Shown here one piece after another: positions 32,801 through 41,886 of a DNA stretch of 41,886 nt (within the stretch, counting starts at the first letter, position 1; every line of letters starts with the position of its first letter). A program made the position numbers and the translations under genes. Under the pieces are notes generated by a model that made no database searches, had not been told where the DNA came from, and saw only the letters and a list, made by a program, of their open reading frames with translations. Source of the stretch: Phycisphaerales bacterium UBA6054 (lineage in GTDB: Bacteria > Planctomycetota > Phycisphaerae > Phycisphaerales > UBA1924); contig DIYM01000143.1 of NCBI GenBank assembly GCA_002429045.1, positions 1-41,886 of the forward strand, given 5' to 3'.

Positions 32801-35800
32801 GCCGGCGCCCGCGCCGAGGAACGCGGACGGGCCCGGCAGGGTCGAGCCGGGCTGGATGTCGGGATCCGGCGCTGCGGCGGTCGCCGAAGGGGCATAGATC
32901 GCGGTGAAGCGCACACGCCCCGCGTTGTCGAGGAACATGCGCTCCTCTCGGTGCACGCTCTGCTGCCCCTGCTGGAAGTCGAGGTACTCGGTCGAGACCT
33001 TCCGCATGCGCCAGTCGTACCCGTAGCGCTCGATCCGCCCCGGGCTCGAGTTCCCGGGGTCCGAGGAGCCGGACACGAACGCCGGGCCACCACCGGACGA
33101 ATCGTCGGAAGGCTCGAACCAATCGGCGTCTTCCGAGTATTGCGTCCCGGAACGCTCCCGATAGGTCCACCGCGTGACGGGGAGCGAAGCGCTGTTCGGG
33201 CTCACGCCGTAGTAGACCTTCTCGGTGAGGATCATGTCGTCCTGGGTCGGATCGTCCGCCCCCGACTCGGCCGTCCGCCAGGCCTCGCTCCGGTCCGTGG
33301 AGCCCACGAACGTCTTGTGGAGCCTCCCCAAGCCGTCGTACCGGTGTCTTGTGATCAGCCCGTCGGGGCCGATCTCGACCAGCGGGTTGCCCCAGCCGTC
33401 GTAGGACACCGTGGACGACAGCGGCTCGGCTGTCATCGCGGCGTCCGAGACCGTCATCCCGATCAGCCGGCCGGCCGTGTCGTAGTTGGGCGTGACCGTC
33501 GAGACTACCTCCAGCCGATTGCTGGCGAACACGTCCGAATCCATGTCGTACGGAGAGCCGGACCACTGACCGCCTTCGAGTTCGGCGATGGTGGCCAGGA
33601 TGCCCTCGGTGAACGCCTGGCCCTCGAACGTGCCGTTGAAGAGGTTCTGACCCGCGATGCCCCAGGTCCCCTCGATCGAGTCGTAGTCGATCCCGATCGC
33701 GCGCAGCTGGCGCAGGTACCCGCTCTCGAGCTGATAGTGAACCAGATCACGCGTCCCGTTCGGGTAGACCACCTTGAACCGCCCGAAGTTGTTGAACGCC
33801 CGGAAGGTCACTTCGTTGAGCGGTTCGGCCTCGGCCCGGCGGAACGCGGAGCCCCCGAGGAAGGTCGAGAGATCGCCGACGATCCCCGAACCGATGTCCG
33901 AGAGCTGCGCTTCGGTGAGATCATCGCCGGGCACGTCACCGCCGATGAACAGCGTGCCGGACGGGTTCGCGTGCTGCGTCCACGCGGCGGGCGGTGCGCC
34001 AGGCCCGCCGTCCGAGGGATGCCCGGGGAACACCAGCCGCGAGACGTCATAGCCCGATTGGTTCTCTTCCAACGCGATGTCCTGGATCGCGAGGATCTGA
34101 CGACCGAACTCGTCGTAGGCGTAGTAGTCCAGGAACACCTCGTCGGACGCGCCCACCCGGATGAACCCGTCCGCGCCCGGCTCGGGGTCGGCCATAGAGC
34201 CGCGCACACGCCAGACCGGCAACCCCTTCTGGTTGTACCACACGCCCTCGATCTGGCGGACCTGCGCCCCGGCTGGGCTGCGCCGGAACGCCGAGCCGGC
34301 GCGGACATCCCACCGCTTCATCGGCTGGGCGTTCTGCACCGGGTCGCTCACGACCGCCCCGCCGTCGCCGAGTTCGCTGTCGTCCCAGTACCCCACGAAG
34401 TGCTGGATCCGGGACAGCACGTTCCCGCTCAGATCGTACTGAGTCTGGCGCCTGGGCTGCTTGGTGAGCCACTCCTTGGGGACCGGGCCGGACCCGCCCG
34501 GGTCGGTCGCGTAATACTCGATCTCCGAGATCGGGATGTCGATCCCCATGCAGCCCTTGCGGATCCAGGTCGCGATGGGCGTCCGCGGCGCGAGCGTGAT
34601 GATGGTCGGGTCGAGCCCGTGCGCGGGCGGTCCCATGTCCACGCTGAACGCGTCCTCGTAGTCGTAACGGTAGACGAGCCCTTCTTGGGTCTCGTCGCCG
34701 AACGACGGATCGGCGCCCGCGGCCGCCGCCCCCCAACCCCTCGTGAAGTGGTACAAGGGGCGCATATGGGTGTCGTACGCCCATGCCTCGAGAACCGCGG
34801 GCGGATCATCGGTCGACGCGATCCCGACATGGTTGGCCCATGTCCGATCCGAGAGCACCACGCCCGCGTTGTTCATGCCGACCACACGCCGGTTCAGCCA
34901 CGGTCGTTCGTCGTCGGCGAACAGGTCGTACTCGAGGTTCGGGAGGAACTCCTCGGGAAACGCCAGCGACGAGTTGACCGAGAGCGCGTCTTCAAGTGAG
35001 TTGTACTCGTCGACGACGGTCCACCACATCGGCTTGTCGCGCTCAAGGTTGGTGGGTTTGCCATCGAAGCTATCGCTAACACCCCAGTTGGTCGCCGTGA
35101 AGAAGTACGGGTAGTAGAACAGCGCATGCGTCGCCGTCGCATCGCTCGGCAGATCGCTTGGCAGGTCGCCCGGCGGCAGAGCGGCGTCCTCGGGGACCTG
35201 CTCCCAGATCACCTCGGGCCCGGGGTAGACGGTCCCCGGTGAGCCCTCGGCGCTGTACCGAGACCCTTTCCAATCCGCGGGCGTCTCGGGCCCGGTGATG
35301 AACCGGTACGTCCGGTACCACTTCACACGCCCGTCGCCGCCGACACCCGAGAACACACCGGCGCCCCCGGGCAGGTGGCCCGTGGTCTCGAGGTTCGCCT
35401 GCGCGATCTCGACCCCGAGGCCGCTCTCGCACGCGGCCGAGACCGCGGCCCCCACGTAGTCCTCCCGCAGCGACGTGCTGAACGCGCCCTGCGGCGCCAG
35501 CGCGTCGATCCGCCCGTCGAACAGGGCCCAACTGGCGGGCCGAGCGATCAACGCGGGATCGTCGCCCTGCAGTTCGGGCCGTCCCTGCAGCAGGCGGGGA
35601 TCGAGACGGTACGGCTCGGACCAGCGATAGTAGATCGTGTCCGCGAGCAGCCCGACCGGGAGCAGATTCGAATCGACCGCGTCGATCGTGTGCGTGCTCG
35701 AACCGGTCACGATGCTGCCGGGCTGCGGACCGTCCAGACCGAACGGCCCGTCCTGAAGACCGTAATGGTCCGGAGGCCCGCCCAACTCTCCCGAAGGCCC

Positions 35801-38446
35801 TGACCCAGGATCCGGCGCACGCACGCCGCACACCCGGCCGACAAGGAACCGGTCCTCATCGATACCGATCATCCCGTTCACGAACGCGTTGAAGTCGCAG
35901 CTCTCGGATTCCGGCGACCGGTTCGCGTAGATCCGATCGATGGTGTCGGGGCCATACCGGTGGCTGAGGCGTCGGCGCGGCGTCGTCGCCGGGTTCCCGT
36001 ACGCCCAGTAGTTCACCGCTCCGTTCGAGTACTGCGGGTACGGGTCCGGCGCGTCATCGCTCGCCCCCTCGACGTCCTGGTAGCGGTACAGCCAGAATCT
36101 CGGCGGGAGCTCTTGGACGCTGCCCGCATCCTCAAAGACACGCGACCGGCGCGCCGCCTTGAGCAGGTACGCCGCCAGATCGTTCCGGTATTGATCGGCG
36201 ATGTCGTACCTGTTGAAATGGACCGTGTCCTCGATATCGACGGGCCCGCAGGACCGCAGCGCGAAGTCCTCGTACGGCTTGTAGAGCGGGTTGGATTCCC
36301 CGGTCGCGCGAGACCGGAACGGCTCGGGGTCCTTGTACGAGAACCGGAGTTGGTGCGCCCAATCGGGAGGCAGCACGGATTCGAGCCCGTCGCCCTCGCC
36401 CGTCGGGCCGATCGCGATGTCCTGGTGATCGAACTGGTTGGCTTGCGTCCCCACCGCCGGGCGACCGATGACCTGCCGGATGTCATCGACGCCGTCGCCG
36501 TCCGAGTCGGACGAGGCACGCTCGACCAGCAGATCCACGAACGACGCGGGCCGCCCGCCCGGCGCGACATGCTCGGCGGGCCCGAACGTGGTCGAGTCGC
36601 ACGGCAGGATCAGTTCCCGCCCCGACGCGATCTCCGACGCGTCGACGTCCCGGTCGTACACCAGCATCGAGTGCAGCGCCGGCGCGTGCGAGCGGTAGTC
36701 GAAGTAGTCCACAAAGTCCGACGGGTCGTCTTTGTCCTGGCCCTGCTGCCCGCCGTCATCGGGGGTGTAGAGGCTCTCGTCCCGGTCGCGGACCGAGAAG
36801 AACGTGCGGTACGTGTAATAGATGGACCAATCGGCGACATCCGCCCCAGCCGGGTAGAGCTTGACGTGGTCGATCATGCCCTTGTACCAGCCACGCTGGC
36901 GGACCCACATGCTCGACGGCTCGTACCCCGAGTTCGGGTCTTCGGTCCATGCCCGCTGCTTGGGATCCCAATACGGCTTGTGCTTCTCCGGATCGACGTG
37001 GGTGATCTCGACCCGATTCCCGGCCTTGTCTTCGATGCGGGTCGTGAGCCCGTAGTACGGCACGCCGTACCGGTTGCCCTGTTCCCAGTTCGCAACACCC
37101 CCGTCCACGCTGGGGCGCTCGTGGTGCATCGGATCCACGTCCTCGTACACGATCCGGATCGTGTACACGACGGAGCGGTTCTGGAGATAGACCTTCACCT
37201 CGTCGGGCGGATCGATCCAGCCCTGCGGCCCGCCCGGATCGGAGGCATCCAGCGGGCCCCAGACGCAACTGTCTTTGTCGTAGAGCAGCATGGCGTCGAG
37301 CCACTGGGGCGCGACATAGTCGGGCGGCTCGCCATTGGCGCGGAGCTGCTGCACGAACGGGATCGAACGGTGCGCGTCGATCGCGAAGTAACAGATCCTC
37401 GTGATGTCGTCGGCTTGGCCCGTCGCGATCGTGCCGGCCTGGGATGCGTCGAACAGGAAGAGCGGCGCCTCGCTCGACATCCACCCCGCGCCGTGCCAGC
37501 CGCGTGTCCAAGACTCGATGTCCCACGACGTGTTGATGTGCCCGTCGGTCTTGATGCCGAGGTCCGGCCGCTCCGCGTAGCTGCGGACACGCCGGAACAC
37601 CGCACCCCCGAACTCCAGTTCCAGGTCCGTTTCCGTCAGCAGCGGCTCGCCCGTGATCAGGTCGAGCCTGCCCATCAGCGTCTCGCGCTCGGCGTAGTGG
37701 CCCGCGGGATCCGCACCGGAGGCGGGAACCAGGGCGGACGTCGAAGACGACGCCGCGGCCGAGATGGGCGGGTAGTTGAACGGGAGGTCCACGTGCTGCG
37801 GCGCACCGACACGCGGGAACCCGAAGTGGGCGTACCCGGGGGTGCTCAGATGCCAGTTGGTCGCGCTCTCGCCGCCCGCGTACGTCACGAAGAACGCCCG
37901 GCTGAGGCAGTGCGCGTACAGATCCACCCAATCGCTGTAGCCGCCCACGCCCGGGGCGCCCATCGGCCACCCAGGCGGGAAGGCACCCACCGAAACCCCC
38001 TGGAACAGATTGTGCCAGTTGTCGTTCCGCTGCCCGGAGCCGGGTGGCTGCTGCGGGTACAGATCGGTCTCGGTCGTGTAGACCTCCCACACGCTGCGGT
38101 TTGTGTTGTACACACCCTTCCACCAGTACGGGTCGAGACTGATGGCCGAGCCCTGACTCTGGGCGGTCGAAGGCTCCACCGCGGGGTACGGGCTGAACAG
38201 CATCGGGAGCGGCGGGAGCGGAAACGCGAAACTCGGTGTGGCGAAGCCCGCGTCGTCCTCTCGCCAGTAGTCCGACTTGTGAGCCCAGCGCGGCATAAAA
38301 CGCGCCGCCGCATCCGACGCCTCCGTGCGTTGATCGAAACCGCCCGGGGGCAAGAACGGGGGGATCGCCGGCGACTGCGCGAACGCGCCCTGCACGATCG
38401 CAACAACACACAAGACACCTGTGTGAACAAACCTACGGCTGGGCAT
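29711..38446 (-). CDS. Giant secreted RHS/YD-repeat protein, apparently 3'-truncated (2911 aa)
   Basis: A signal peptide (about residues 1-24, HTGVLCVVAIVQGAFAQ) is followed by ~1300 residues with few known motifs but Trp/Tyr-rich beta sequence and a DSDGDGVDDI calcium loop. Many YD repeats then come, such as YRYDGLGRLHKTFVG, YVYDADGNLTRLDSN, YAYDALGRLTEVTTG and FAYDASGRLISESRG. Near the end comes IETYFYDGVRRIQEV and WWDREAWFVQDHR, which in full-length relatives leads into the RHS core. Here homology stops near 29940. The last ~75 residues are an Arg-rich shadow that overlaps gabD by 152 bp. The core and the variable tip are missing. ATG 38446 follows GAGAGCGAGG. Confidence 0.85.
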   Translation of the reverse strand: MPSRRFVHTGVLCVVAIVQGAFAQSPAIPPFLPPGGFDQRTEASDAAARFMPRWAHKSDYWREDDAGFATPSFAFPLPPLPMLFSPYPAVEPSTAQSQGSAISLDPYWWKGVYNTNRSVWEVYTTETDLYPQQPPGSGQRNDNWHNLFQGVSVGAFPPGWPMGAPGVGGYSDWVDLYAHCLSRAFFVTYAGGESATNWHLSTPGYAHFGFPRVGAPQHVDLPFNYPPISAAASSSTSALVPASGADPAGHYAERETLMGRLDLITGEPLLTETDLELEFGGAVFRRVRSYAERPDLGIKTDGHINTSWDIESWTRGWHGAGWMSSEAPLFLFDASQAGTIATGQADDITRICYFAIDAHRSIPFVQQLRANGEPPDYVAPQWLDAMLLYDKDSCVWGPLDASDPGGPQGWIDPPDEVKVYLQNRSVVYTIRIVYEDVDPMHHERPSVDGGVANWEQGNRYGVPYYGLTTRIEDKAGNRVEITHVDPEKHKPYWDPKQRAWTEDPNSGYEPSSMWVRQRGWYKGMIDHVKLYPAGADVADWSIYYTYRTFFSVRDRDESLYTPDDGGQQGQDKDDPSDFVDYFDYRSHAPALHSMLVYDRDVDASEIASGRELILPCDSTTFGPAEHVAPGGRPASFVDLLVERASSDSDGDGVDDIRQVIGRPAVGTQANQFDHQDIAIGPTGEGDGLESVLPPDWAHQLRFSYKDPEPFRSRATGESNPLYKPYEDFALRSCGPVDIEDTVHFNRYDIADQYRNDLAAYLLKAARRSRVFEDAGSVQELPPRFWLYRYQDVEGASDDAPDPYPQYSNGAVNYWAYGNPATTPRRRLSHRYGPDTIDRIYANRSPESESCDFNAFVNGMIGIDEDRFLVGRVCGVRAPDPGSGPSGELGGPPDHYGLQDGPFGLDGPQPGSIVTGSSTHTIDAVDSNLLPVGLLADTIYYRWSEPYRLDPRLLQGRPELQGDDPALIARPASWALFDGRIDALAPQGAFSTSLREDYVGAAVSAACESGLGVEIAQANLETTGHLPGGAGVFSGVGGDGRVKWYRTYRFITGPETPADWKGSRYSAEGSPGTVYPGPEVIWEQVPEDAALPPGDLPSDLPSDATATHALFYYPYFFTATNWGVSDSFDGKPTNLERDKPMWWTVVDEYNSLEDALSVNSSLAFPEEFLPNLEYDLFADDERPWLNRRVVGMNNAGVVLSDRTWANHVGIASTDDPPAVLEAWAYDTHMRPLYHFTRGWGAAAAGADPSFGDETQEGLVYRYDYEDAFSVDMGPPAHGLDPTIITLAPRTPIATWIRKGCMGIDIPISEIEYYATDPGGSGPVPKEWLTKQPRRQTQYDLSGNVLSRIQHFVGYWDDSELGDGGAVVSDPVQNAQPMKRWDVRAGSAFRRSPAGAQVRQIEGVWYNQKGLPVWRVRGSMADPEPGADGFIRVGASDEVFLDYYAYDEFGRQILAIQDIALEENQSGYDVSRLVFPGHPSDGGPGAPPAAWTQHANPSGTLFIGGDVPGDDLTEAQLSDIGSGIVGDLSTFLGGSAFRRAEAEPLNEVTFRAFNNFGRFKVVYPNGTRDLVHYQLESGYLRQLRAIGIDYDSIEGTWGIAGQNLFNGTFEGQAFTEGILATIAELEGGQWSGSPYDMDSDVFASNRLEVVSTVTPNYDTAGRLIGMTVSDAAMTAEPLSSTVSYDGWGNPLVEIGPDGLITRHRYDGLGRLHKTFVGSTDRSEAWRTAESGADDPTQDDMILTEKVYYGVSPNSASLPVTRWTYRERSGTQYSEDADWFEPSDDSSGGGPAFVSGSSDPGNSSPGRIERYGYDWRMRKVSTEYLDFQQGQQSVHREERMFLDNAGRVRFTAIYAPSATAAAPDPDIQPGSTLPGPSAFLGAGAGDHLVSLEETIYNDAGQAVERRRYDPSGSGGYLATHAYTDHANRAVWSSSSGGLITRTVYDAKGRLVRTSEFAGGGPGAIELTRSVNTFGPKNGVEIVRVYERTDTTGASTADLLSEPHRLTVSYTWYDDAGRVISTADMGSASFDGSAYDRTIPPRPDGSPEVLATISDYLGDTDETKRRVLVGVDYPASFFDPTSGQPLARVSCYWHDRLGKRNAALTVLGASMDPGTLDISVSYVIERTEHNGYGQKVLEHVYEYTGTGHSYTQDDFTLISGTEYGFSIDPPPNSPPGVGSIATTRVSTITPLDTDPSKMAIAWEGGPVGSGGEPAAGRFVAIWAEPSDRRTTFIEYGAPVIGPNFDLPPEVLNPPTQIQWPIWHNDWAPLGMSIRPDLVKAVHHPNPYNGVTGDGLGYSMFYFYYADGLPAIRVDSRGIAIRYVYDADGNLTRLDSNDANMPLVSDLGMIDDQLPSNAIEYAYDALGRLTEVTTGRDYADGTFRADTRSELVYDALGNLLGEEQQRFEADGVTSIDGTVAYAWDIRLRSPTVGATADPMPIDHSNNINRLRSITYPQRVGTHDQSPHTPRVVTLEYGDAGGVSDTIGRVTGLTNSGGPSGSPLAHIATYRYDGVRRLAGIDLGDVPGGAGQFAQSDTREFDLWGRVSRRGVAAFDTQSGVMVPLHESRFGYDLRGQRLFERLAQRDLAAPGDRDNTHSSAFAYDASGRLISESRGSLFADVFAGVDHGSTPGVPTRRSYGLDHLGRRAGAGAGAGPAAGLSVWQDADGDGVEDPGEVAVSTHALDERGGLTGIGDGVSVDPVGLDDAGAITEIAGRSVYHDWLGRPVLVVESGSGAPVFAVRYDGFGRLAARHAPWPGPNPDLQRIETYFYDGVRRIQEVFDDPRRAMPPWPAPIGLPGRAGERRTEAEYIWSAAGGQPFDTCHVQIGWWDREAWFVQDHRSGTHTIGLARGQRPAGMAQGLRKARHAASESDQRPMGRRGRRGDVRRQQPRDRWVYRRCAEVRRVRDSGRDRGGV

Positions 38447-38486
38447 CCTCGCTCTCCGATCGTCCTGGCACATCACAAGCGCGAGC

Positions 38487-38515
38487 AAACTAGAACGGCA
38501 TCCGATGAGTTGCAA
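38487..38515 (-). promoter_or_regulatory. Promoter of the RHS gene
   Basis: On the minus strand TTGCAA (38515-38510) and TAGTTT (38492-38487) with a 17-bp spacer. The expected start point gives a leader of roughly 35 nt before ATG 38446. No other strong site is seen in the 299-bp divergent space. Confidence 0.5.
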
Positions 38516-38745
38516 CGGTCAGCCGGTGGCCCGTCGGGCCAAACTCACGCGACGCAGCCACAGCTTCGTGCCAACATGGCTGGCGAGACCTCGCAACTGG
38601 ATCCCTGCCGTTCGATCCGGTTTCGATCGGAACATCGCATTGACCAACGCTGTTGCGTCTACGCTGGTGTATCCCCGCGCCGTACCGCCAGTTTCTGACC
38701 AAGAAGCTCGCGTCCGGATCCACAGATCTGACGAAGGCAAAAACA

Positions 38746-40197
38746 ATGCACGATTCCATCAAGACCCTGGGACAACTGCGAGCCTCGGGGTGGCGGTCCC
38801 GCCCTGTGAAGCGCGAGCTGGCCGAGAACACCACCGAGGCACTCCGCTCCGGCGAGGACCTCTTCCCCGGCATCCTGGGATACGAGCACACCGTCGTCCC
38901 CGAGATCGTCAACGCGATCCTCGCCAGGCACGACATGCTGTTCATGGGCGAGAAAGGGCAGGCCAAGAGCAGGCTGATGCGCTCGCTGGTCCGTTTTCTG
39001 GACGAGCACCTCCCCTATCTCGACATCCCGGGTTGCCCCGTGCACGAGGACCCCTACCAGCCCATCACCCACCGGGGCAGGGCGTTCCTGGCCGAGCACG
39101 CCGACGACGCTCCGATCGCCTGGTGGCCCCGTGAGCAGCGCTACGCCGAACGCCTGGCCCCCGGGACCAAGTTCGCCGACATCATCGGGGAGATCGATCC
39201 GGCCAAGATCCTCGGCATGGACAGCGCCGGCAACGGGGTCAGCCTCGGCAGCGAGGATGCCCTGCACTTCGGGCTGATCCCGCGGATGCACCGGGGCCTG
39301 TTCGCGATGAACGAGTTGCCCGACCTCGACGACCTCGTCCAGGTCGGGCTGTTCAACATCCTCGAAGAACGCGATGTGCAGATCCGGGGGTATCCGATCT
39401 CGTTCGAGATCGATGTCATGGTCCTGTTCAGCGCCAACCCGCAGACGTACAACCGCTCGGGCAAGGTCATCCCGCAGCTCAAGGACCGGATCGGCGCGAC
39501 GATCCAGACGCACTACCCGCGATCTCGGGAAGCCGCGATCGAGATCACGGAACAGGAGGCGTTCCGCGACGGGCTCGATCTGGGCGACCCCGCCGACCCC
39601 ACAACATACCCGGTCGTCGTGCCGCCGTTCATGAAACAGATCGTCGAGGAGATCTCGATCCACGCCCGCAAGAGCCGCTACGTCGATCAGGACTCGGGCG
39701 TGTCGGCCCGCTTCAGCATCGCGAACTACAAGCAGATGGTCGCGAGCGCCCGCCAGCGGGCGATCCGACTCGGCGAGTCGCCGGCGGTGCCGCGCATCAG
39801 CGACCTCGCCCACTTCCACGCGACGGGAGCGGGCAAGCTCGAGCTCGACATGATGGGCACGCACCAGATGGGCGAGCGTCAGGTGCTCGACGCGATCCTC
39901 GCCGACGCGGTCCGCTGCGTGTTCAGCGAGCACGTGGACGAGCACGGGCTGGGCGAGATCGCGGACATCTTCAGCAAGGGCGTGAAGATCGAGGTGGGCG
40001 ACACACTGCCCAGCGAGCACTACGAGTCGATCGTCAAGGCGGTCCCGCCGGTGTGGGAACGGGCCTTCGAGGTCAACGCGAGCGAGAGCCCGGCGGTGCG
40101 CGCCAGCTGCATCGAGTTCGTGCTCGCCGGGCTGTGGTCGACCGAGCGGGTGAGCCGCGCGGACCGGTTCGGCACCACCGAGTACGACCTCGGATGA
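38746..40197 (+). CDS. MoxR/ChlI-like AAA+ ATPase (483 aa)
   Basis: AAA+ ATPase of the magnesium-chelatase/MoxR branch. Walker A is GEKGQAKS (68-75), a departure from GxxGxGKS. Walker B is GLFAMNELPDL, with Asn where Asp is usual, and sensor 1 is LFSANPQ. The same wording recurs in the ChlI-like subgroup paired with VWA proteins, so these changes are probably subgroup features and not damage. Such pairs act as ATP-driven chaperones that insert metals or remodel protein complexes. ATG 38746 has GAAGG 8-9 bases upstream. The downstream VWA gene starts inside its stop codon (ATGA), showing translational coupling. Confidence 0.88.
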   Translation: MHDSIKTLGQLRASGWRSRPVKRELAENTTEALRSGEDLFPGILGYEHTVVPEIVNAILARHDMLFMGEKGQAKSRLMRSLVRFLDEHLPYLDIPGCPVHEDPYQPITHRGRAFLAEHADDAPIAWWPREQRYAERLAPGTKFADIIGEIDPAKILGMDSAGNGVSLGSEDALHFGLIPRMHRGLFAMNELPDLDDLVQVGLFNILEERDVQIRGYPISFEIDVMVLFSANPQTYNRSGKVIPQLKDRIGATIQTHYPRSREAAIEITEQEAFRDGLDLGDPADPTTYPVVVPPFMKQIVEEISIHARKSRYVDQDSGVSARFSIANYKQMVASARQRAIRLGESPAVPRISDLAHFHATGAGKLELDMMGTHQMGERQVLDAILADAVRCVFSEHVDEHGLGEIADIFSKGVKIEVGDTLPSEHYESIVKAVPPVWERAFEVNASESPAVRASCIEFVLAGLWSTERVSRADRFGTTEYDLG

Positions 40198-41886
40198 ACC
40201 GCCCGGACCCGCCATCCCGACCCGACACACGCCGCACGATCGGCGGGGTGGTGCACACGTACCAGCGGTACGACCCCAAGCGGTTCCCTCCTCCCTCCGA
40301 TCCGGGCGGGAGCGATCTCGCGTCGGCCGCGATGGATCACATGATGATGTTCGGCGAACGCCGGCGGCTGACCGAGGAGGACCTCGCCAATGCGGTCGAG
40401 ATCGACCCCACTCAGATCGCCGGGCTCGGCCCGAGCCTGGACGCGATGATCGCGATGCTCGAGGAACGCAAACGCAAGATCCTCGAAGCGTACGAGACCG
40501 ACACCGCTCGCCATGACGCCGAGCGACGCTACCGCGACGCCATCGCTCGGCTGAACCCGCCCAAACCGCTGCGAGAGGACGTCCGCAAGGCGCTCCGGTC
40601 GGAGCAGATCCCGATGCTCGAACGCGTGTGGTACGCGGCGGAGCGGCGTGACCCGGAGTTCGCGGCCGAGTTCCTCAAGGTCATCGATCGGCTCGGGGAC
40701 CGGTTCGAGGTCGATGCCCTCGCGGCCGACTGGGTCTTCACGGGTCGCACACCGCTCACGGTGGAGGAGGCGATCGAGGTCAAGCACGAGCTCGAGACCA
40801 TCGAGAAGCTGCTCGAGCAGCTCCGGCAGGCGCAGAAGGACGCCAAGATCGGCGTCATCGATCTCGACAAACTCAGGGAGTTCGTGGACGAGGCGAGCAT
40901 CGACCAACTGAACCAGATGGGCCGGCAGATCCAGGACCTGATCCGCCAACAGGCCGAGGCGCAGGGGCTCGAACGCGACGCTGAGGGCAACTACAGCCTG
41001 ACACCCAAGGCCCACCGCGTGTTCCAGGCGAGGCTGCTCGATGAGATATTCAGCGACCTCGAAGCCGGGCGGGCGGGGCGCCACTCGGGCCCGATCGAGG
41101 GCGAGGGCGTTGTCGAGATCTCCAAGACCCGGGCGTACGAGTTCGGCGACGCGGCGTCCAACATCGACCTGACCCAAACGCTCATCAACGCGGCCGCCCG
41201 CGACGCGGGCGCGACAGGGCGCGCTCGGATCAGGCCCGAGGACATCGAGATCCACCGCACACGCAACAGCCCGAAGTGCGCGACGTGCCTGCTGGTGGAC
41301 ATGTCGGGTTCGATGGCCCAGATGGGCCAGTACATCCAGACCAAACGCATGGCGATGGCCATGGACGGGCTTCTGAGATCCGAATACCCGGGCGACTTCC
41401 TCCGGACCATCGAGATCGCCAGCTTCGCGCGCACCGTGCCGCCCGGAGAGATCATCTCCCTGATGCCCAAACCGGTCACGATCCGCGATCCGGTCGTCCG
41501 CTTCCGCGTCGACATGGCCGACCCCGAGGTCAGCGAGTCGATGGTGCACCCCCACTTCACGAACATCCAGCACGGGCTCAGCCTGGCACGCCGGCACCTG
41601 GCCAACACCGACACCCCCAACAGGCAGATCATCCTGTTCACCGACGGCCTGCCCACCGCCCACTTCGAGAACGGGCCAGAGACCGGCATCGACTCGGGCA
41701 GGACAACAGGCGACGAGAACTATCTCTATCTCCTGTACCCGCCGGACCCGCTGACCGAACGCGCCACCATGCGCGAAGCGATGGCGTGCTCTAAGGAGGG
41801 CATCACGATCAACGTCTTCCTGCTGCCCAGCTGGTCGCAGGACGAGGACGACATCGCGTTCGCCCGCCGGCTCGCCGAGCAGACCG
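40194..41886 (+). CDS. VWA-domain protein, partner of the MoxR/ChlI-like ATPase (3' end outside window)
   Basis: Reads open from ATG 40194 to the window edge, at least 564 residues. The first ~350 residues are long charged helices (for example EEAIEVKHELETIEKLLEQL), likely a coiled-coil or helical adaptor. A von Willebrand A domain then begins. The MIDAS motif is LLVDMSGSM, with Asp at about residue 367, and a later Thr-Asp pair is in ILFTDGLP. The VWA part would bind a metal-dependent protein partner and link it to the ATPase encoded just upstream; the ATGA overlap supports equal production. What complex the pair remodels is unknown. Confidence 0.9.
   Translation, partial: MNRPDPPSRPDTRRTIGGVVHTYQRYDPKRFPPPSDPGGSDLASAAMDHMMMFGERRRLTEEDLANAVEIDPTQIAGLGPSLDAMIAMLEERKRKILEAYETDTARHDAERRYRDAIARLNPPKPLREDVRKALRSEQIPMLERVWYAAERRDPEFAAEFLKVIDRLGDRFEVDALAADWVFTGRTPLTVEEAIEVKHELETIEKLLEQLRQAQKDAKIGVIDLDKLREFVDEASIDQLNQMGRQIQDLIRQQAEAQGLERDAEGNYSLTPKAHRVFQARLLDEIFSDLEAGRAGRHSGPIEGEGVVEISKTRAYEFGDAASNIDLTQTLINAAARDAGATGRARIRPEDIEIHRTRNSPKCATCLLVDMSGSMAQMGQYIQTKRMAMAMDGLLRSEYPGDFLRTIEIASFARTVPPGEIISLMPKPVTIRDPVVRFRVDMADPEVSESMVHPHFTNIQHGLSLARRHLANTDTPNRQIILFTDGLPTAHFENGPETGIDSGRTTGDENYLYLLYPPDPLTERATMREAMACSKEGITINVFLLPSWSQDEDDIAFARRLAEQT

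Noticed and set aside
30767..38698. Three very long plus-strand ORFs (531, 850 and 912 codons) opposite the RHS gene
   Set aside because: They are Arg/Val/His-rich mirror frames of a GC-rich coding strand, have no domains, and the minus-strand frame has a signal peptide and clear YD repeats.

Overview
The window is GC-rich (roughly two thirds G+C by eye) and gene-dense on both strands. It most likely comes from a planctomycete of the Phycisphaerae type. The evidence is the mix of families: a DUF1559-like pseudopilin with an H-X9-DG motif, a PEP-CTERM-like anchor ending VPAPGALG...RRRR, a secreted protein ending in two dockerin-like 'DINGD..FFDI' repeats, an ECF sigma factor fused to a membrane-anchored extracellular domain, a 2900-residue RHS/YD-repeat protein, and an mraZ without its usual cell-wall/division neighbours. 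The assignment is inference from family content, not from an rRNA gene.

Layout. 1-5.2 kb: an RRM RNA-binding protein cut by the window edge, an amidohydrolase, a GT4 glycosyltransferase, a flavin-reductase-like protein, a type II/IV pseudopilin and a membrane-anchored cyclophilin. 5.2-11.9 kb: a thioredoxin-DUF3738 fusion, a 630-bp gene-free stretch holding a candidate structured RNA with an intrinsic terminator, mraZ with an autoregulatory-type operator, a DUF2238 membrane protein, the dockerin-like protein, a small membrane protein, the PEP-CTERM-like protein and an aldo/keto reductase. 12.0-14.0 kb: mntR and an OprB-type porin. All six metal ligands of Bacillus MntR are conserved at identical spacing, and GTAGS-N4-GSTAC palindromes lie before both genes, so this looks like a manganese-responsive outer-membrane uptake unit. 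14.2-16.2 kb: a DUF2256-DUF3253 protein convergent with an iron-sulfur (6-4) photolyase. 16.3-20.6 kb: an ECF sigma factor translationally coupled to a pseudopilin, then an ABC-F ATPase.

20.6-29.9 kb, minus strand, is the most unusual part. It is a tight six-gene run, in transcription order: succinate-semialdehyde dehydrogenase-like (gabD), GABA aminotransferase-like (gabT), a carbon-nitrogen hydrolase, a very long Orn/Lys/Arg decarboxylase, an ATP-grasp ligase and a C45-type Ntn hydrolase/acyltransferase. The last four genes overlap by 1-4 bases. Together they contain the chemistry for decarboxylating a basic amino acid, conjugating and de-conjugating the amine, and running a GABA-like product to a succinate-like acid. 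This resembles the logic of the gamma-glutamyl-putrescine (Puu) route but with unrelated ligase and hydrolase families. The pathway is a hypothesis.

29.7-38.4 kb is a giant secreted RHS/YD-repeat gene. Its recognisable homology stops about 75 bp before gabD, and its frame then runs 152 bp into gabD, so it looks 3'-truncated. 38.7-41.9 kb holds a MoxR/ChlI-like AAA ATPase and an overlapping von Willebrand A protein that leaves the window. I saw no tRNA, rRNA, CRISPR array or insertion sequence.
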